Assembly: GCA_039920745.1 (NCBI GenBank)
Contig: JBDSDD010000062.1
Location: 50,320-114,319, forward strand
Direction of reading: 5' to 3'
Length of the DNA: 64,000 nt
Source: Scleromatobacter sp039920745
GTDB taxonomy: Bacteria; Pseudomonadota; Gammaproteobacteria; Burkholderiales; Burkholderiaceae_C
In this document: positions 26,101 to 33,924 of the stretch, one piece after another
Position numbering within the stretch: position 1 is the first letter of the stretch
How the letters are laid out: the number at the start of each line of letters is the position of its first letter
Position numbers and translations under genes: made by a program
The notes under the pieces: model-generated
The model's input: only the letters and a program-made list of their open reading frames with translations
The model's database searches: none
Told to the model about the DNA's origin: nothing

Positions 26101-26898
26101 GGGTGGGCCCTTGGCTGCTTGCGTGAACGCCAGCGACAGGTCAGCCGACAGCGCGCCGCCAGCCACGCGCACCGGCACCGAATCAGGAACGTAGCCGAGG
26201 TAGGGGCGCACGTCGAGGTCGGTCAGGGCGAGCTTGATCCTCGCGTGGTCGGTGGCTGCGAACGGCGTCGCCTGCGCGGCACTGTCGAAGACCGCGCCAT
26301 TGAGGCGGAACGCCAGGTGCGGCTGCACGGTGATGTCGACGTTGGCCGGCAGGTTCGACAGGAACGGCAGCGACAGGTTGAAGGCGTCGACGACGTGGAC
26401 ATGGCCCGCGGGCTTGTCGTCGAAACGCAGCACCAGGTCGCGTACCTGCAGGTTGTAGAGCGCGAAGCGCGCTGGCTCGGATGGCGCGGCGGCGGGCTTG
26501 GGCGTGAAGCGCTGGATCAGGTCGTCGATGTCGTAGTGGCCGGGCGTGGTTCGGGTCAGCACGATGCGGGCCTGGTCGAGGTCGATCGCCTCGATCACTG
26601 GCGCGCGGCGCACGATGGACGACAGTGCGACGTTGGCGCGGACGCGGGTGACGCGCAGCAGCGGCGGGGCGCTGGCACCCGGAGCCGGGCCGACCGCGAG
26701 GTCGTGCAGCACGATCTCCAGCGACCACGGGTGGAAGTCGACGCCTCCCAGCGTGACGTCGCGTCCGAGCACGGCCGACAGCCGCCCCGGCGCCTGCCAC
26801 ATGACCAGCGGCGGCAGCGCCAGCCACGTCAGTACCCACAGCGCCACCAACGCGGCCACCGCGATCCCGGTTCGTCGGACCCACTTGCCCTGCACCAT
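23143..26898 (-). CDS. DUF748 family AsmA-like large periplasmic protein with OmpA-like C-terminus
   Basis: 1251 aa. One N-terminal membrane anchor (GIAVAALVALWVLTWLALPPLV), then a very long beta-rich periplasmic region with the DUF748 marks (AVLGRDVTLGGVDFHPWSLEI near residue 45; KVGGVKLVNGRVDYTDHFVRPNYSA near 830). Near residue 1050 an OmpA-like segment follows (MSAIEFRPGTAVVTDASAAAL). Proteins of this AsmA-like superfamily are thought to bridge inner and outer membranes and move lipids; for DUF748 this is inference. The long Ala/Pro linkers are normal for the family. It starts the operon containing the two genes downstream. Confidence 0.9.
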   Translation of the reverse strand: MVQGKWVRRTGIAVAALVALWVLTWLALPPLVMWQAPGRLSAVLGRDVTLGGVDFHPWSLEIVLHDLAVGPAPGASAPPLLRVTRVRANVALSSIVRRAPVIEAIDLDQARIVLTRTTPGHYDIDDLIQRFTPKPAAAPSEPARFALYNLQVRDLVLRFDDKPAGHVHVVDAFNLSLPFLSNLPANVDITVQPHLAFRLNGAVFDSAAQATPFAATDHARIKLALTDLDVRPYLGYVPDSVPVRVAGGALSADLSLAFTQAAKGPPNVALKGWVSARDLALNNAAGAPLLAWKNVRVGLADVQPLAHKLAFDTLRLDGVQWHLDRDANGDIDVLRTGSTLPARATIATAAASAASATVAAPAVPWEVRVAAIEIADSQVLWNDASTQPAAALRFDGLTLSAHKLQWPGTTPTAFTLGANVGTQAASAAAPPASASASAAARLVFKGSASPQEAQVEITLSDLSLHTLAPYIAQSVIPHVDGRLGANASVTWSGKADAPALKITISSATLDALRVQPAGAAPAAGWARLALTDLQLDVPARTLAIADVKLTRPNVQLMRDANGQVDATQWLRASAPAPADAAPADAASQPAGAPWHVRVRQVTLDDGLLQFADASLHREQHLPPLRAELRQLQLDVQDFAWFGDHPVAPAKVTLTARIGRPSLAGSKAQHGGELGWKGSLGVSPLTASGNVRIVRFPVALVTPWVAERLPVSLLRAEAGYVGHVDLQSTPAGLAATTAGDALLGDVHLTTLAAVAPTSAASAAAPEELLGWQSLSLKGVKFAMQPRATPSVEVAQVELDDLFARVVVTEQGRLNLQDIGSAPALDGAVSSAAALAPLASASEPATAASAPLPVVIKVGGVKLVNGRVDYTDHFVRPNYSAALTELNGSLGAFSSTSRDMAPLQLHGRAEGTAILDISGQVNPVARPLALDIEAKATDLELAPLSPYAGKYAGYAIERGKLSMDVAYKIAADGRLEARNQVTLNQLTFGDAIASPTATKLPVRLAVALLKDRNGVININLPISGSVNDPQFSVGGIVVKLLVNLLVKAVTSPFSLLSGGGGGGPDMSAIEFRPGTAVVTDASAAALDKVASSLADRPALQMTITGSADPQAERADWQREQVELQLRAMARDESLRSGAPATVPDPVPVALTPVTRSALLKTLYKQTRLPDKPRNLVGMAKDLSDAEMQALLARNVVVNDETMRQQALARAIAVRDALIAKGISSDRLFLAAPALHSADATPWTPRATLALAAP

Positions 26899-27172
26899 CG
26901 CTCGCCCGCTCCTCGCGCCACGGGACGGGCGCGCACCGGCGAGTATGGTGGGAATTCGAGGGCCGGTGTATCTGGCTGTCAGGGACTGTCGCCGATGTCG
27001 CGGCGACGTTGCGCGCGCGCGATGCCGGCGTGACGAAGTTGCAGTTGTCCAAACCGACGCAAAGCGCCTACACGGCGGACACGCGACGGCGCTCTACTGT
27101 CGGCGTACCTTGCGATGGGGTATGGCCCCGGCAGCGCGACCTTCCTCTTTCCTCCCTGGCTGCCGGCTTCAC

Positions 27173-27204
27173 AGCCCGGACTCACCTCCGGGCTGCTTTC
27201 TTTG
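27173..27204. terminator. Terminator-like hairpin AGCCCGG-N8-CCGGGCT
   Basis: A perfect 7-bp stem with an 8-nt loop, 21 nt beyond the stop of the minus-strand 120-aa gene. On the plus strand it is followed by a T-rich tail (GCTTTCTTTG); on the minus strand there is no T-run. It may end the minus-strand gene, or a plus-strand transcript for which no gene is visible. The rest of the 26,899-27,215 interval holds nothing I recognise. Confidence 0.5.
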
Positions 27205-27215
27205 GGCGTGGCGTT

Positions 27216-27578
27216 TCAGCGTTCGGGCATCGGCGCCGCGTCCACGCTGGGTGGCTGTGCGACAGGCTGGTGCTGCCCGCCCGGCATGCCGATCCCGGGT
27301 CCGGCCGGAAAGCCATAGGTGCCGTCGCCCCGCACGTTGGCGGCATCCGCTTGCGCGGTGCCGCCTTCCACGGCGGGCAGCGGTGCGCCCATGTAGCCAC
27401 CCCCGTGGCCGACGTAGGTGTCGGCGTCGGCGCTCGCGCTGGCGCTCTGCATCGGCGCGGCGCCTTCGGGTGCGAGCGCGCGCTCGGCCGGGCTGGCGGT
27501 CTCCTGCGTCATTCCGGCCGCGTGCTCGAGGCTCAAGGCGGGATCGAGGGCACTGGGATTCTCAAGGGCTGTCGACAT
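27216..27578 (-). CDS. Hypothetical Ala/Gly/Pro-rich protein
   Basis: 120 aa, no signal peptide or membrane helix. Low-complexity: an acidic Ala-rich first half, then a Gly-rich part (GHGGGYMGAP, FPAGPGIGMPGGQHQP). I do not recognise it. AGGAACA before the ATG and a hairpin after the stop support a real gene. Probably disordered. Confidence 0.55.
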   Translation of the reverse strand: MSTALENPSALDPALSLEHAAGMTQETASPAERALAPEGAAPMQSASASADADTYVGHGGGYMGAPLPAVEGGTAQADAANVRGDGTYGFPAGPGIGMPGGQHQPVAQPPSVDAAPMPER

Positions 27579-27731
27579 GCTTTGTTCCTGTGGCGCGCCT
27601 CGGGCGGCGCCCGCTTGCAGGGCAAACCAGGTGCCGTCAAGTCGACGCTGAGCAAGCGAAGAGTCTGGCGCGAGCAGGATGCGAACGCTTCACATCGCTT
27701 GGGCATACTGCGACCCAACGCCCGCCGAACG

Positions 27732-27989
27732 ATGAACCCTACCGACGCCCTCCACGCCGCCCAGGACGCCGGTCTCGCGCTGCCCAGTCCGGCCTGGATC
27801 TTCGGCTGCGTCCTGTTCAGCCTGATCGGCTTTGCGGCATGGCGCTATGGCAAGGCGGCACAGAACCCGCGCATTCGCTGGCTGGGTGTCGCGCTGATGT
27901 TCTACGGCTACGTGGCCGGGCCGACCTGGCTGCTGTGGGGCCTCGGGATCGCGCTGTGCGCTGCGATCTGGTGGTTCCGCAACAACTGA
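27732..27989 (+). CDS. Small two-helix membrane protein
   Basis: 85 aa. Two hydrophobic helices (AWIFGCVLFSLIGFAAWRYG and VAGPTWLLWGLGIALCAAIWW) separated by a basic loop (KAAQNPRIRW). It resembles small conserved hypothetical membrane proteins of betaproteobacteria; the function is unknown. The stop lies in the left arm of a large inverted repeat that may terminate transcription. Confidence 0.72.
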   Translation: MNPTDALHAAQDAGLALPSPAWIFGCVLFSLIGFAAWRYGKAAQNPRIRWLGVALMFYGYVAGPTWLLWGLGIALCAAIWWFRNN

Positions 27990-28044
27990 AGCTGTGAACC
28001 GATCCGACACGCCCGCGCGCTTCGTCGGAATGGTTCACAGCTTC
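27988..28044. terminator. Large two-part hairpin between convergent genes
   Basis: Outer arms GAAGCTGTGAACC (27988-28000) and GGTTCACAGCTTC (28032-28044) are perfect complements (13 bp); inner arms TCCGAC (28003-28008) and GTCGGA (28024-28029) continue the stem. It covers the last bases of the plus-strand gene's stop and lies 14 nt from the end of the minus-strand DUF6916-like gene, so it probably terminates both. There is no T-run. Confidence 0.65.
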
Positions 28045-28057
28045 TGAGACGCCGAGA

Positions 28058-28483
28058 TCAGGTCAGCAGGTTGAAGCGCGCCGCGTAGCCTTCGCGGCTG
28101 CGTTCGAGCAGCAGCGCGACGCGCTGGCCCGTGGCATGCACCAGCAGGCGCACGCCGTCATGCGACGAGAGTGCCGCGCCCGCGCTGGATGGCGCGAACG
28201 CCACGGTGAACTGCTCAGTCGCCTTGCAGCGCGCGACGCGCTCCACGGTCGCGACGACCAGTTGCTCGCCGATGCCGATGCCGCCGACGACGTCGAAGCG
28301 CTCGCCGATGTAGGCCTCGAAGGCGTCGGCACCCGCCTGTTCCGCCAGGTCGGGCAGGCGCTGCGTGCGCGTCAGCAGGTTGCGCAACGCGCCGGGTGCA
28401 GCCGCTGCGTCGGTGGACCGCGCCAGCGTGGGCGCCGCGACGGCGGCCGCCATGCTGCCCGCCACGAATTCACGCTTGTTCAT
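28058..28483 (-). CDS. Exported DUF6916-like protein, companion of tail-collar genes
   Basis: 141 aa. N-terminus MNKREFVAGSMAAAVAAPTLA resembles a Tat-like signal (K-R rather than R-R). The mature part (AFEAYIGERFDVVG, then a conserved-looking AKxTEQFTVAFAPSSAG region and DGVRLLVHATGQRVALLLE) fits the DUF6916 family as I remember it, which often follows microcystin-dependent/tail-collar genes. Function unknown. AGGAG precedes the ATG. It overlaps the acetyltransferase gene by 14 nt and ends the five-gene operon. Confidence 0.6.
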   Translation of the reverse strand: MNKREFVAGSMAAAVAAPTLARSTDAAAAPGALRNLLTRTQRLPDLAEQAGADAFEAYIGERFDVVGGIGIGEQLVVATVERVARCKATEQFTVAFAPSSAGAALSSHDGVRLLVHATGQRVALLLERSREGYAARFNLLT

Positions 28484-29027
28484 GATGCATCTCCTGGGGG
28501 TGTTTCACGGGCCGCGCGGCAGCCCCGGTTCGGGGTGGCTTCCAGACCATGGCCAGGCGCACGCCGCCTGCGGCGACAGTGCGGAAGCCAAGGCGCTCGT
28601 AAAGGCGTTGCGCGGGGTTGCCGCACACGACCTGCAGTTCGACGTCCAGCCCGGCCGCCTCGGCGCGTCGCAGCACGCGGCGCAGGCACGCGGTGCCGAT
28701 GCCCTGGCCGCGCGTCTCGGTCACCATCGAGATGTCCAGCACCGTGACGCGGCGCGCGTCCTGCGCCACCCACAGGCGGCCGATGGGGCAGCGGTGCTGT
28801 TCGACGATCTGGCACGGCGCGCCGGGATGACGGGATTCGAAGTCGCCGCGCTGCGCGTCGAATTGCATCTTCATGAACGTGCGTTCCATCTCGACCGGCC
28901 AGCCCAGGTGCGCGAACTCCGCGGCGCGCGTGCTGGCATACAGCGCGACCAGGAAGGCGCGGTCGGACGGCATCGCGTGGCGCAGCGTGAGGGCGTTGTC
29001 GGCGTCCATGGCTCGCCCGCTGTTCAC
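28470..29027 (-). CDS. GNAT family N-acetyltransferase
   Basis: 185 aa from GTG 29027 (stop of the previous gene overlaps, GTGA), or 179 aa from ATG 29009. GNAT fold with the acetyl-CoA loop VTETRGQGIGTACLRRVL (Q/R-x-x-G-x-G/A) near residue 105 and a terminal NPAQRLYERLGFRTV. The acetylated substrate is unknown. Being sandwiched in the collar operon, it may modify a collar protein or a surface amine; that is inference. Confidence 0.87.
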   Translation of the reverse strand: MNSGRAMDADNALTLRHAMPSDRAFLVALYASTRAAEFAHLGWPVEMERTFMKMQFDAQRGDFESRHPGAPCQIVEQHRCPIGRLWVAQDARRVTVLDISMVTETRGQGIGTACLRRVLRRAEAAGLDVELQVVCGNPAQRLYERLGFRTVAAGGVRLAMVWKPPRTGAAARPVKHPQEMHHEQA

Positions 29028-29554
29028 GAACGCGGCGGGAAGATGCCTTGCATCGCGATGATGAAGGACACGGCCAGGTAGGGCGGCAGGTTGTTGTGCG
29101 GCTGGCCGCCCCCGCTGGCGCCCATGTCGGACGACGAGGTGTTGAGGTAGGTGCCGTCCGGTGCGCGGTAGAGCGCACTGCCGTTGGAGGTGGGCGCCAG
29201 ACTGACGCTGCCGCCTGGCGTGCCCGTGGTGGCAGCCGAGACGGCCGCCATCGCGTGGCCGTGCGCGGGCATCTGCGCGACGCTCAACGCCACCGATTCG
29301 CTGCCGCCCGTCTCACCGGTGAGGCGCTGGCTGAGCCCCGGGCCCGCGCTGGCGCCAGCGTGGACCGGGAACGCGCCCTGCAGGTTGGGCAGGCCGAAGT
29401 TGGATCGACCGTCGCCACCGTAGTTGGTGCCCAGCAGCGAGAACAGTGCGGTGTTCTGCGAAATGGGCAGCAACTGCCCGTTGCAGAACGCCCAGCCGGT
29501 TGGCGCGAAGTTGCCGCAGAACATTCTCACTTCGCCCACGAAAGGGTCGGCCAT
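29024..29554 (-). CDS. Phage tail collar domain protein (MdpB-like), copy 3
   Basis: 176 aa. The family pattern is complete: PFVGEVRMFCGNFAPTGWAFCNGQLLPIS near the start, then NTALFSLLGTNYGGDGRSNF and LPNLQGAFPVH, PAHGHAM, and the end HNNLPPYLAVSFIIAMQGIFP. In phage the collar domain belongs to tail fibres; in bacteria these secreted-looking proteins are called microcystin-dependent or tail-fibre-like and have no proven role. Third of three tandem paralogues, 13 nt after copy 2. Confidence 0.9.
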   Translation of the reverse strand: MADPFVGEVRMFCGNFAPTGWAFCNGQLLPISQNTALFSLLGTNYGGDGRSNFGLPNLQGAFPVHAGASAGPGLSQRLTGETGGSESVALSVAQMPAHGHAMAAVSAATTGTPGGSVSLAPTSNGSALYRAPDGTYLNTSSSDMGASGGGQPHNNLPPYLAVSFIIAMQGIFPPRS

Positions 29555-29567
29555 GGGGATCTCCAGT

Positions 29568-30086
29568 TCAATTCTGCGAGGGAAAGACGCCGAAGAACGA
29601 CACGATGTAGTTGAGCGCGACGTAAGGCGGCATGTTCTCGTGCGGCTGGCCGCCGCCGAGCTGCGAGATCGCGTTCGGATCCATCGCCATGTTGGGCGCG
29701 CCGGCGCCGTACAGGTTCATCGTGGCCGAACTGCCGAGCACGTCCGCGGCCGCGTGCGCGCTGCTGGCGGCCGTCGTGCTGGCCAGCATCGCGTGCGTGT
29801 GCTGGGGCATCTGCGCCGCGGTCAGCGTGGCCGTCTCGACGCCGCCCTGCTGGCCGATGACGTAGGAGCCCGACTGACCATTCGAGCCCTGGTGCACGGG
29901 CACGCGGCCGCGCAGGTCGGGCAGGGCGAAGGTGTTCTGGCCGTCGCCGCCGTAGGTGGTGCCGATCAGGTTGAACAGCGTCTCGTTCTCTGAAATGGGC
30001 ACCAACTGGCCGTCGCAGAACGCCCAGCCGCTCGGCGCGAAGTTTCCGGCGAACAGGCGGACTTCACCAACAAAAGGTTCGGACAT
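29568..30086 (-). CDS. Phage tail collar domain protein (MdpB-like), copy 2
   Basis: 172 aa. Same layout as its neighbours: EPFVGEVRLFAGNFAPSGWAFCDGQLVP, NETLFNLIGTTYGGDGQNTF, LPDLRGRVPVHQG, QHTHAM, and HENMPPYVALNYIVSFFGVFP. Middle region is variable, as expected if it faces the outside. Starts 9 nt after copy 1. Confidence 0.9.
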   Translation of the reverse strand: MSEPFVGEVRLFAGNFAPSGWAFCDGQLVPISENETLFNLIGTTYGGDGQNTFALPDLRGRVPVHQGSNGQSGSYVIGQQGGVETATLTAAQMPQHTHAMLASTTAASSAHAAADVLGSSATMNLYGAGAPNMAMDPNAISQLGGGQPHENMPPYVALNYIVSFFGVFPSQN

Positions 30087-30095
30087 GGGACCTCG

Positions 30096-30605
30096 CTAGT
30101 TGCGGGACGGAAAGATGCCTTGGAGCGCGATGACGAAGTTCATCACGAGGAAGGGCGCGCGATTCTCGTGCGGTTGGGCGCCGCCGCTGGTGGCGATCGA
30201 CGCCGGGTTGAGCGACACCATGCTCGTGGGCGCGGCGAACGCGGGGGTGCCACCGCGACCGGGCGCCGCCAGCACACCGGCGTTCGGCGACGCCGACGCA
30301 GCCGCCTTGCCTGACGCGCGCAGCGTGTGGGTGTGCGCGGGCAATTCGGTCGAGCCCAGCGCATGGGAATCCGCGCCGGCCGCCTCGCCGATGGGGTGCG
30401 TGCCTGAGAAGTGCATCGGCGCGCGGCCCTGGAGGTTGGGCAGCGCGAAGTTGGTGGTGCCATTGCCGCCGTACTGCGTGCCGAGCAAGGAGAACAGCGC
30501 CTGGTTCTGGTTGATCGCCAGCAACTGGCCATTGCACATCGCCCACCCCTTGGGGGCGAACGCGAAGCTGGTGAGGCGAATCTCGGCAAGGTACGGCGTC
30601 GGCAT
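30096..30605 (-). CDS. Phage tail collar domain protein (MdpB-like), copy 1
   Basis: 169 aa. First gene of the operon: LAEIRLTSFAFAPKGWAMCNGQLLAIN, QALFSLLGTQYGGNGTTNF, LPNLQGRAPMHFSGTH, ELPAHTHTL and HENRAPFLVMNFVIALQGIFP. It lacks a Sec signal, as do the other two. The ribosome site is GCAAAGGATCGCC just before the ATG. Confidence 0.9.
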   Translation of the reverse strand: MPTPYLAEIRLTSFAFAPKGWAMCNGQLLAINQNQALFSLLGTQYGGNGTTNFALPNLQGRAPMHFSGTHPIGEAAGADSHALGSTELPAHTHTLRASGKAAASASPNAGVLAAPGRGGTPAFAAPTSMVSLNPASIATSGGAQPHENRAPFLVMNFVIALQGIFPSRN

Positions 30606-31052
30606 GGCGATCCTTTGCGGGCGGGTCGAGGGGGCCCGGCTGGCTGATTCGGATCACATCACCGGCACTTCCGCGTCGCCATCCCCAGGATGAACTCGGG
30701 ATGCGCTTCGCAGGCTGACCAGAGGCTGAAGTCGCGGCGGCGTGCGCGCAGCCGAAGAATCCGCGCATGACACGCCTTGCCGCTGCCCAGGACATCCTTT
30801 CGAACGTCGACGCGCAGGCCGATTGCGCGCTCGCAGCGCTGCCTGGCCGCAGGTCACCAGCGAGGATTTCGCCGCGGCGCACGGGCTGGTCAGCTTCGCG
30901 CTGTTGCCTTGACGCGTGTGAACTAGTTCTCGAAGGTCGGCCCGGCGGTCGCTCATGCGCACCGGCGTCGCGTCGAAAGAGACAGCAGGCGCTGCTCCAG
31001 ACCGTTCCGGATCCGGCCGCAGCCGCACCCGAACCTCGCACTGGAGACACCC
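30606..31052. other. Intergenic region, no gene seen
   Basis: 447 nt between the divergently oriented collar operon and the FilA-like gene. It must hold both promoters. No open frame here looks coding, and I see no clear operator. Confidence 0.5.
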
Positions 31053-31523
31053 ATGAAGGCTTCCCGCATCCCCCACGGCCTGGCCCTTGCCGCCGCCCTC
31101 GTGCTGACGTCGTCGGGAGCCTTCGCCGCCTCTGGCGAACTGCGGGCGTTGAGCGAGTCGGAGATGTCGAATGTCTATGGCCGTGGCCTGAGCGAGCCGG
31201 CGCTGTCCGCGCTCGGCGCGCTGGCGCTGTCGGAGCAGAGTGGCAGCGCGGTGTCGGCGCAGTCCGCCGCGGAGGCGCTGGCGGCCTTCAACGGCGCCCC
31301 TGGCGATGGCCTGCAGAGCCTCGACCGCCAACTGACGCAGCAACGCCTGCAGGCCGGCGCGACCAGCGTGCAGGCGAGCCTCAAGATCGAATCGACGATG
31401 GCGGCCCTCAGCGGCGCGCTGGCGCCGATCGCGAGCAACATCGGGTTGCCGATCTTTCCGATTCCGTTCCTGTTCGCGCTGCCGGCCCTGCCGAGCCTCG
31501 ACGCGATCCAGAAGAAGCACTGA
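31053..31523 (+). CDS. FilA-like secreted protein with leader-like motif (divergent copy)
   Basis: 156 aa. Sec signal (GLALAAALVLTSSGAFA), then directly the motif LRALSESEMSNVYGRG, which aligns with the motif shared by the five FilA-like proteins at 37.5-41.2 kb and resembles a double-glycine leader (L-S-x-x-E-M-x-x-V-x-G). The rest is Ala/Ser/Gln-rich and predicted helical, unlike the beta-rich bodies of the others, with a hydrophobic Pro-rich end (PIFPIPFLFALPALP). It is the only member on the plus strand and lies just beyond the tail end of the fil-like operon. Function unknown. Confidence 0.65.
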   Translation: MKASRIPHGLALAAALVLTSSGAFAASGELRALSESEMSNVYGRGLSEPALSALGALALSEQSGSAVSAQSAAEALAAFNGAPGDGLQSLDRQLTQQRLQAGATSVQASLKIESTMAALSGALAPIASNIGLPIFPIPFLFALPALPSLDAIQKKH

Positions 31524-31559
31524 TCCGGGCCCGGCGCGCCAAGCGCCGCCGCCGCGGGT

Positions 31560-33293
31560 TCAGGGCAGCGCGAGGTTGATGCTCGCAGTCGTGGCCGTCG
31601 ACAGGTCCAGCGGCGCGGCCCCGTGCGACCAGCGCGTGCTCGTCGCTTCCGACGCTGCCACCCAGGTCCGCAACGCGACGCCGTAGACCGCGGCGCCCGG
31701 CGCGTCCACAGCGCTGCCGCTGGGCACGCTGACCGTCGTGGTGCCGCCGTGCGAGGCGAGCAGCGCCGACACGTCCACCACGCTCACCGTGCCGCCGTCG
31801 TTGGAGACGATCAGTTCGGCGTGGTCGGGGCTGTTGCTCGCGCTGCCCGCCAGCGTGACGCTGAGCGTCCCCGCGGCGAAGCCGGCGCGGGCCACCGGAT
31901 TGGGCAGGCTCAGGCTGCTCGCGCCGGATGCGAGCGGGGTCGTCGCGCTGGTGCTCGTTGCGAGCGTGCCTTGCGACCATGCCGTCCAGGCCGCGGCGCC
32001 TTCGGTGGGCGTCACGATCGCGAACGCCGGCGGCGTGCCGTTGCCGTCGGTGGTGGTGTTGAACTGCGCATAGTGGATCGGCCCGCCGGGCAGCGTCACG
32101 CTGGAGACCAGTCGCCCTGTGGCCGGGTCGGCCGCAGCGGTGGCGATGGTGTAGGGGACGGCGGCGCCGGTGCCACCGCTGCCGGCCACGGTCTGGCCGA
32201 AGAAGACTCGGCTGCTGCCGGGCACCAGCGCGTTGGCGATGCTGACGCTGCGTTCGCTCGTGTCGAGCACGGGCAACAGGGGTGTGGCGGCGCTGCTGAG
32301 CGCCGTCGGTGCCGGCTTGAGGATGCCGGTGGGGTCGACGAACACGTTGTGCACGACGATGGTCTGCATGTTGCCGCCGTGGATCACCACGTCGTAGACC
32401 GACTGGCTGGGCAGCGGATACAGCAGGAAGGTGCCGGCCGCGCTGACGCTGACGCTGCGCACCTCGGTGTGGAAGCGGCCGTCGGCGGACAGGGTGGTGG
32501 CGCTCGCGACGACGTCGTGGATGCAGTTGGCGTGGCTCGCGCCGGTGCAGAAGTTCGTGGTGGCCAGCTGGCCCGAGATCGAGTCGAAGATGCTGCCGTC
32601 GATCTGCAGGTTGCCGTCGCCGAGTGCGGTCAGCAACTGCTGGTTGTACAACTGCAGCTCGTCGCGCAGCGTGAATCGGTCGGCGCCGGCGACGGACGTG
32701 CGGCGCGCGAGCGCGCTGGCGTTCATCTCGATGGCCAGCGGGGTGGTGGTGTCGGCGCTCAGGTTGAACGACGTCAGCAGGCGCAGGCCGGCCTGCGAGT
32801 CCGGCGTCTCCAGCGGCACGTCGTGCGAGCCGCCGCCGTCGGTGTACTGAACCTGGTCGTTGAATCGCAGGCCCTTCGCGCTGGCCGATGCCGCCAGGGG
32901 GTAGGCCGGGTCGGACGGTGCGAGCAGCAGGCGCAGCTGCGCGAAGGTGCCTAGCGCGCTGACGCTCTGGCGCAGCAGCGAGACGGCGCCGCCGTTGGCC
33001 AGCGAAGGGTCGGCCAGGTCCACCGTGAGCGGCGCCGCAAGCGTAAGCGTGACCCAGCCCGCGTCGCCGTCACCGTAGACGTGCGTGGCGCTGGCATGCA
33101 GCGCGACGCCGGTGATGGTGACCCAGAGGTGGTCGATGCCGGGCGCGGCACCGCCGGACAGCGTGACGCTCAGTACGGCCGATGTCGGCGTGCTGGGCGG
33201 TGGCGGCGTCGAGCCTCCACCGCCGCCCCCGCCGCCGCAGGCGACCAGCGCGAAGAGCGTGCCGAGCGCGGCGAGCGAGCGCGTGCAGGTCAT
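31560..33293 (-). CDS. FilF-like large lipoprotein (DUF4382-type N-terminus)
   Basis: 577 aa. Lipoprotein signal with lipobox LVAC at residues 16-19 followed by eight Gly and a Pro-rich linker, then a DUF4382-like beta domain (LSVTLSGGAAPGIDHLWVTITGVALH). A long beta-rich region follows with Ser/Thr/Ala-rich stretches (GGTTTVSVPSGSAVDAPGAAVYG). In the Acinetobacter fil locus, the last gene (FilF) is a similarly large surface lipoprotein; the match here rests on position and layout, not on a residue-level alignment. It starts 2 nt after the previous stop, so it is part of the operon. Confidence 0.65.
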   Translation of the reverse strand: MTCTRSLAALGTLFALVACGGGGGGGGSTPPPPSTPTSAVLSVTLSGGAAPGIDHLWVTITGVALHASATHVYGDGDAGWVTLTLAAPLTVDLADPSLANGGAVSLLRQSVSALGTFAQLRLLLAPSDPAYPLAASASAKGLRFNDQVQYTDGGGSHDVPLETPDSQAGLRLLTSFNLSADTTTPLAIEMNASALARRTSVAGADRFTLRDELQLYNQQLLTALGDGNLQIDGSIFDSISGQLATTNFCTGASHANCIHDVVASATTLSADGRFHTEVRSVSVSAAGTFLLYPLPSQSVYDVVIHGGNMQTIVVHNVFVDPTGILKPAPTALSSAATPLLPVLDTSERSVSIANALVPGSSRVFFGQTVAGSGGTGAAVPYTIATAAADPATGRLVSSVTLPGGPIHYAQFNTTTDGNGTPPAFAIVTPTEGAAAWTAWSQGTLATSTSATTPLASGASSLSLPNPVARAGFAAGTLSVTLAGSASNSPDHAELIVSNDGGTVSVVDVSALLASHGGTTTVSVPSGSAVDAPGAAVYGVALRTWVAASEATSTRWSHGAAPLDLSTATTASINLALP

Positions 33294-33295
33294 GC

Positions 33296-33904
33296 TTACT
33301 TCAACGTCACGGCCACGCGCAGCTTGCTGCTGACAGCCTCGGTCATCACCTGGACGTTCTTGTTGACCTGCGGGCCGATGTCGGCGGACACCTTCTGGCC
33401 GACGGCTTCCTGCAACTGCTGCATGGTCTTCTCGAGCTTGTCGCGCAGCGGGGACTCGAGCATCACGGCCAGCTGGCGCAGCTCGTCGGTGTTGAAGTTC
33501 GCGGCCAGGATGGGCGCGCTGACCGGGCCCGAGAACTTCTTGGCGCTGGCGACGGCCACGGGCATGGTCGTGTCGATGTACTTCTGCACGTCCGCCTGGA
33601 TGTCCTTGAGCGCCTTGTCCTTGCGCTCCTGCGGCACCTGGTTGGTCTGCAGGGCGATGCTCGATTGCTGCATGGCCTTCACGCCCTGCTGCTGGACGGC
33701 CTGCAGTACGCCGTTCTCGGGATGGAGGACGGCCAGGATGCGGTCGATCTGCTTCTGCTTTTCCGCATCGATCGGCGCAGCGGGCGCCGGCGCGGCTGCA
33801 GGCGCGGGGGCAGCGGGCTTGGCGGCCTGGGCATGTGCGGTGGACGAGGCGACCAGGGCGGCGACCAGGGCGAGGGAGGAGACGGGGCGGAGAAGGGCGT
33901 TCAT
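33296..33904 (-). CDS. FilE-like periplasmic helical protein (DUF2059-like)
   Basis: 202 aa. Signal peptide (SLALVAALVASSTAHA), Ala/Pro linker, then a mostly helical region (DRILAVLHPENGVLQAVQQQGVKAM, KALKDIQADVQKYIDT, FNTDELRQLAVMLESPLRDKL) reminiscent of DUF2059 proteins. The role is unknown; by position it is the FilE equivalent. It starts 20 nt after the OmpP1-like gene. Confidence 0.6.
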   Translation of the reverse strand: MNALLRPVSSLALVAALVASSTAHAQAAKPAAPAPAAAPAPAAPIDAEKQKQIDRILAVLHPENGVLQAVQQQGVKAMQQSSIALQTNQVPQERKDKALKDIQADVQKYIDTTMPVAVASAKKFSGPVSAPILAANFNTDELRQLAVMLESPLRDKLEKTMQQLQEAVGQKVSADIGPQVNKNVQVMTEAVSSKLRVAVTLK

Positions 33905-33924
33905 GGCGTTCACGGGTGGGGTCA

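Noticed and set aside
24187..27033. Plus-strand open frame of 948 codons opposite the DUF748 gene
   Set aside because: Biased composition typical of antisense frames in high-GC DNA; the minus-strand gene is well supported.
20466..30605. A prophage covering the tail-tube and collar genes
   Set aside because: No integrase, terminase, capsid, portal or lysis genes, and ordinary host genes lie between them.
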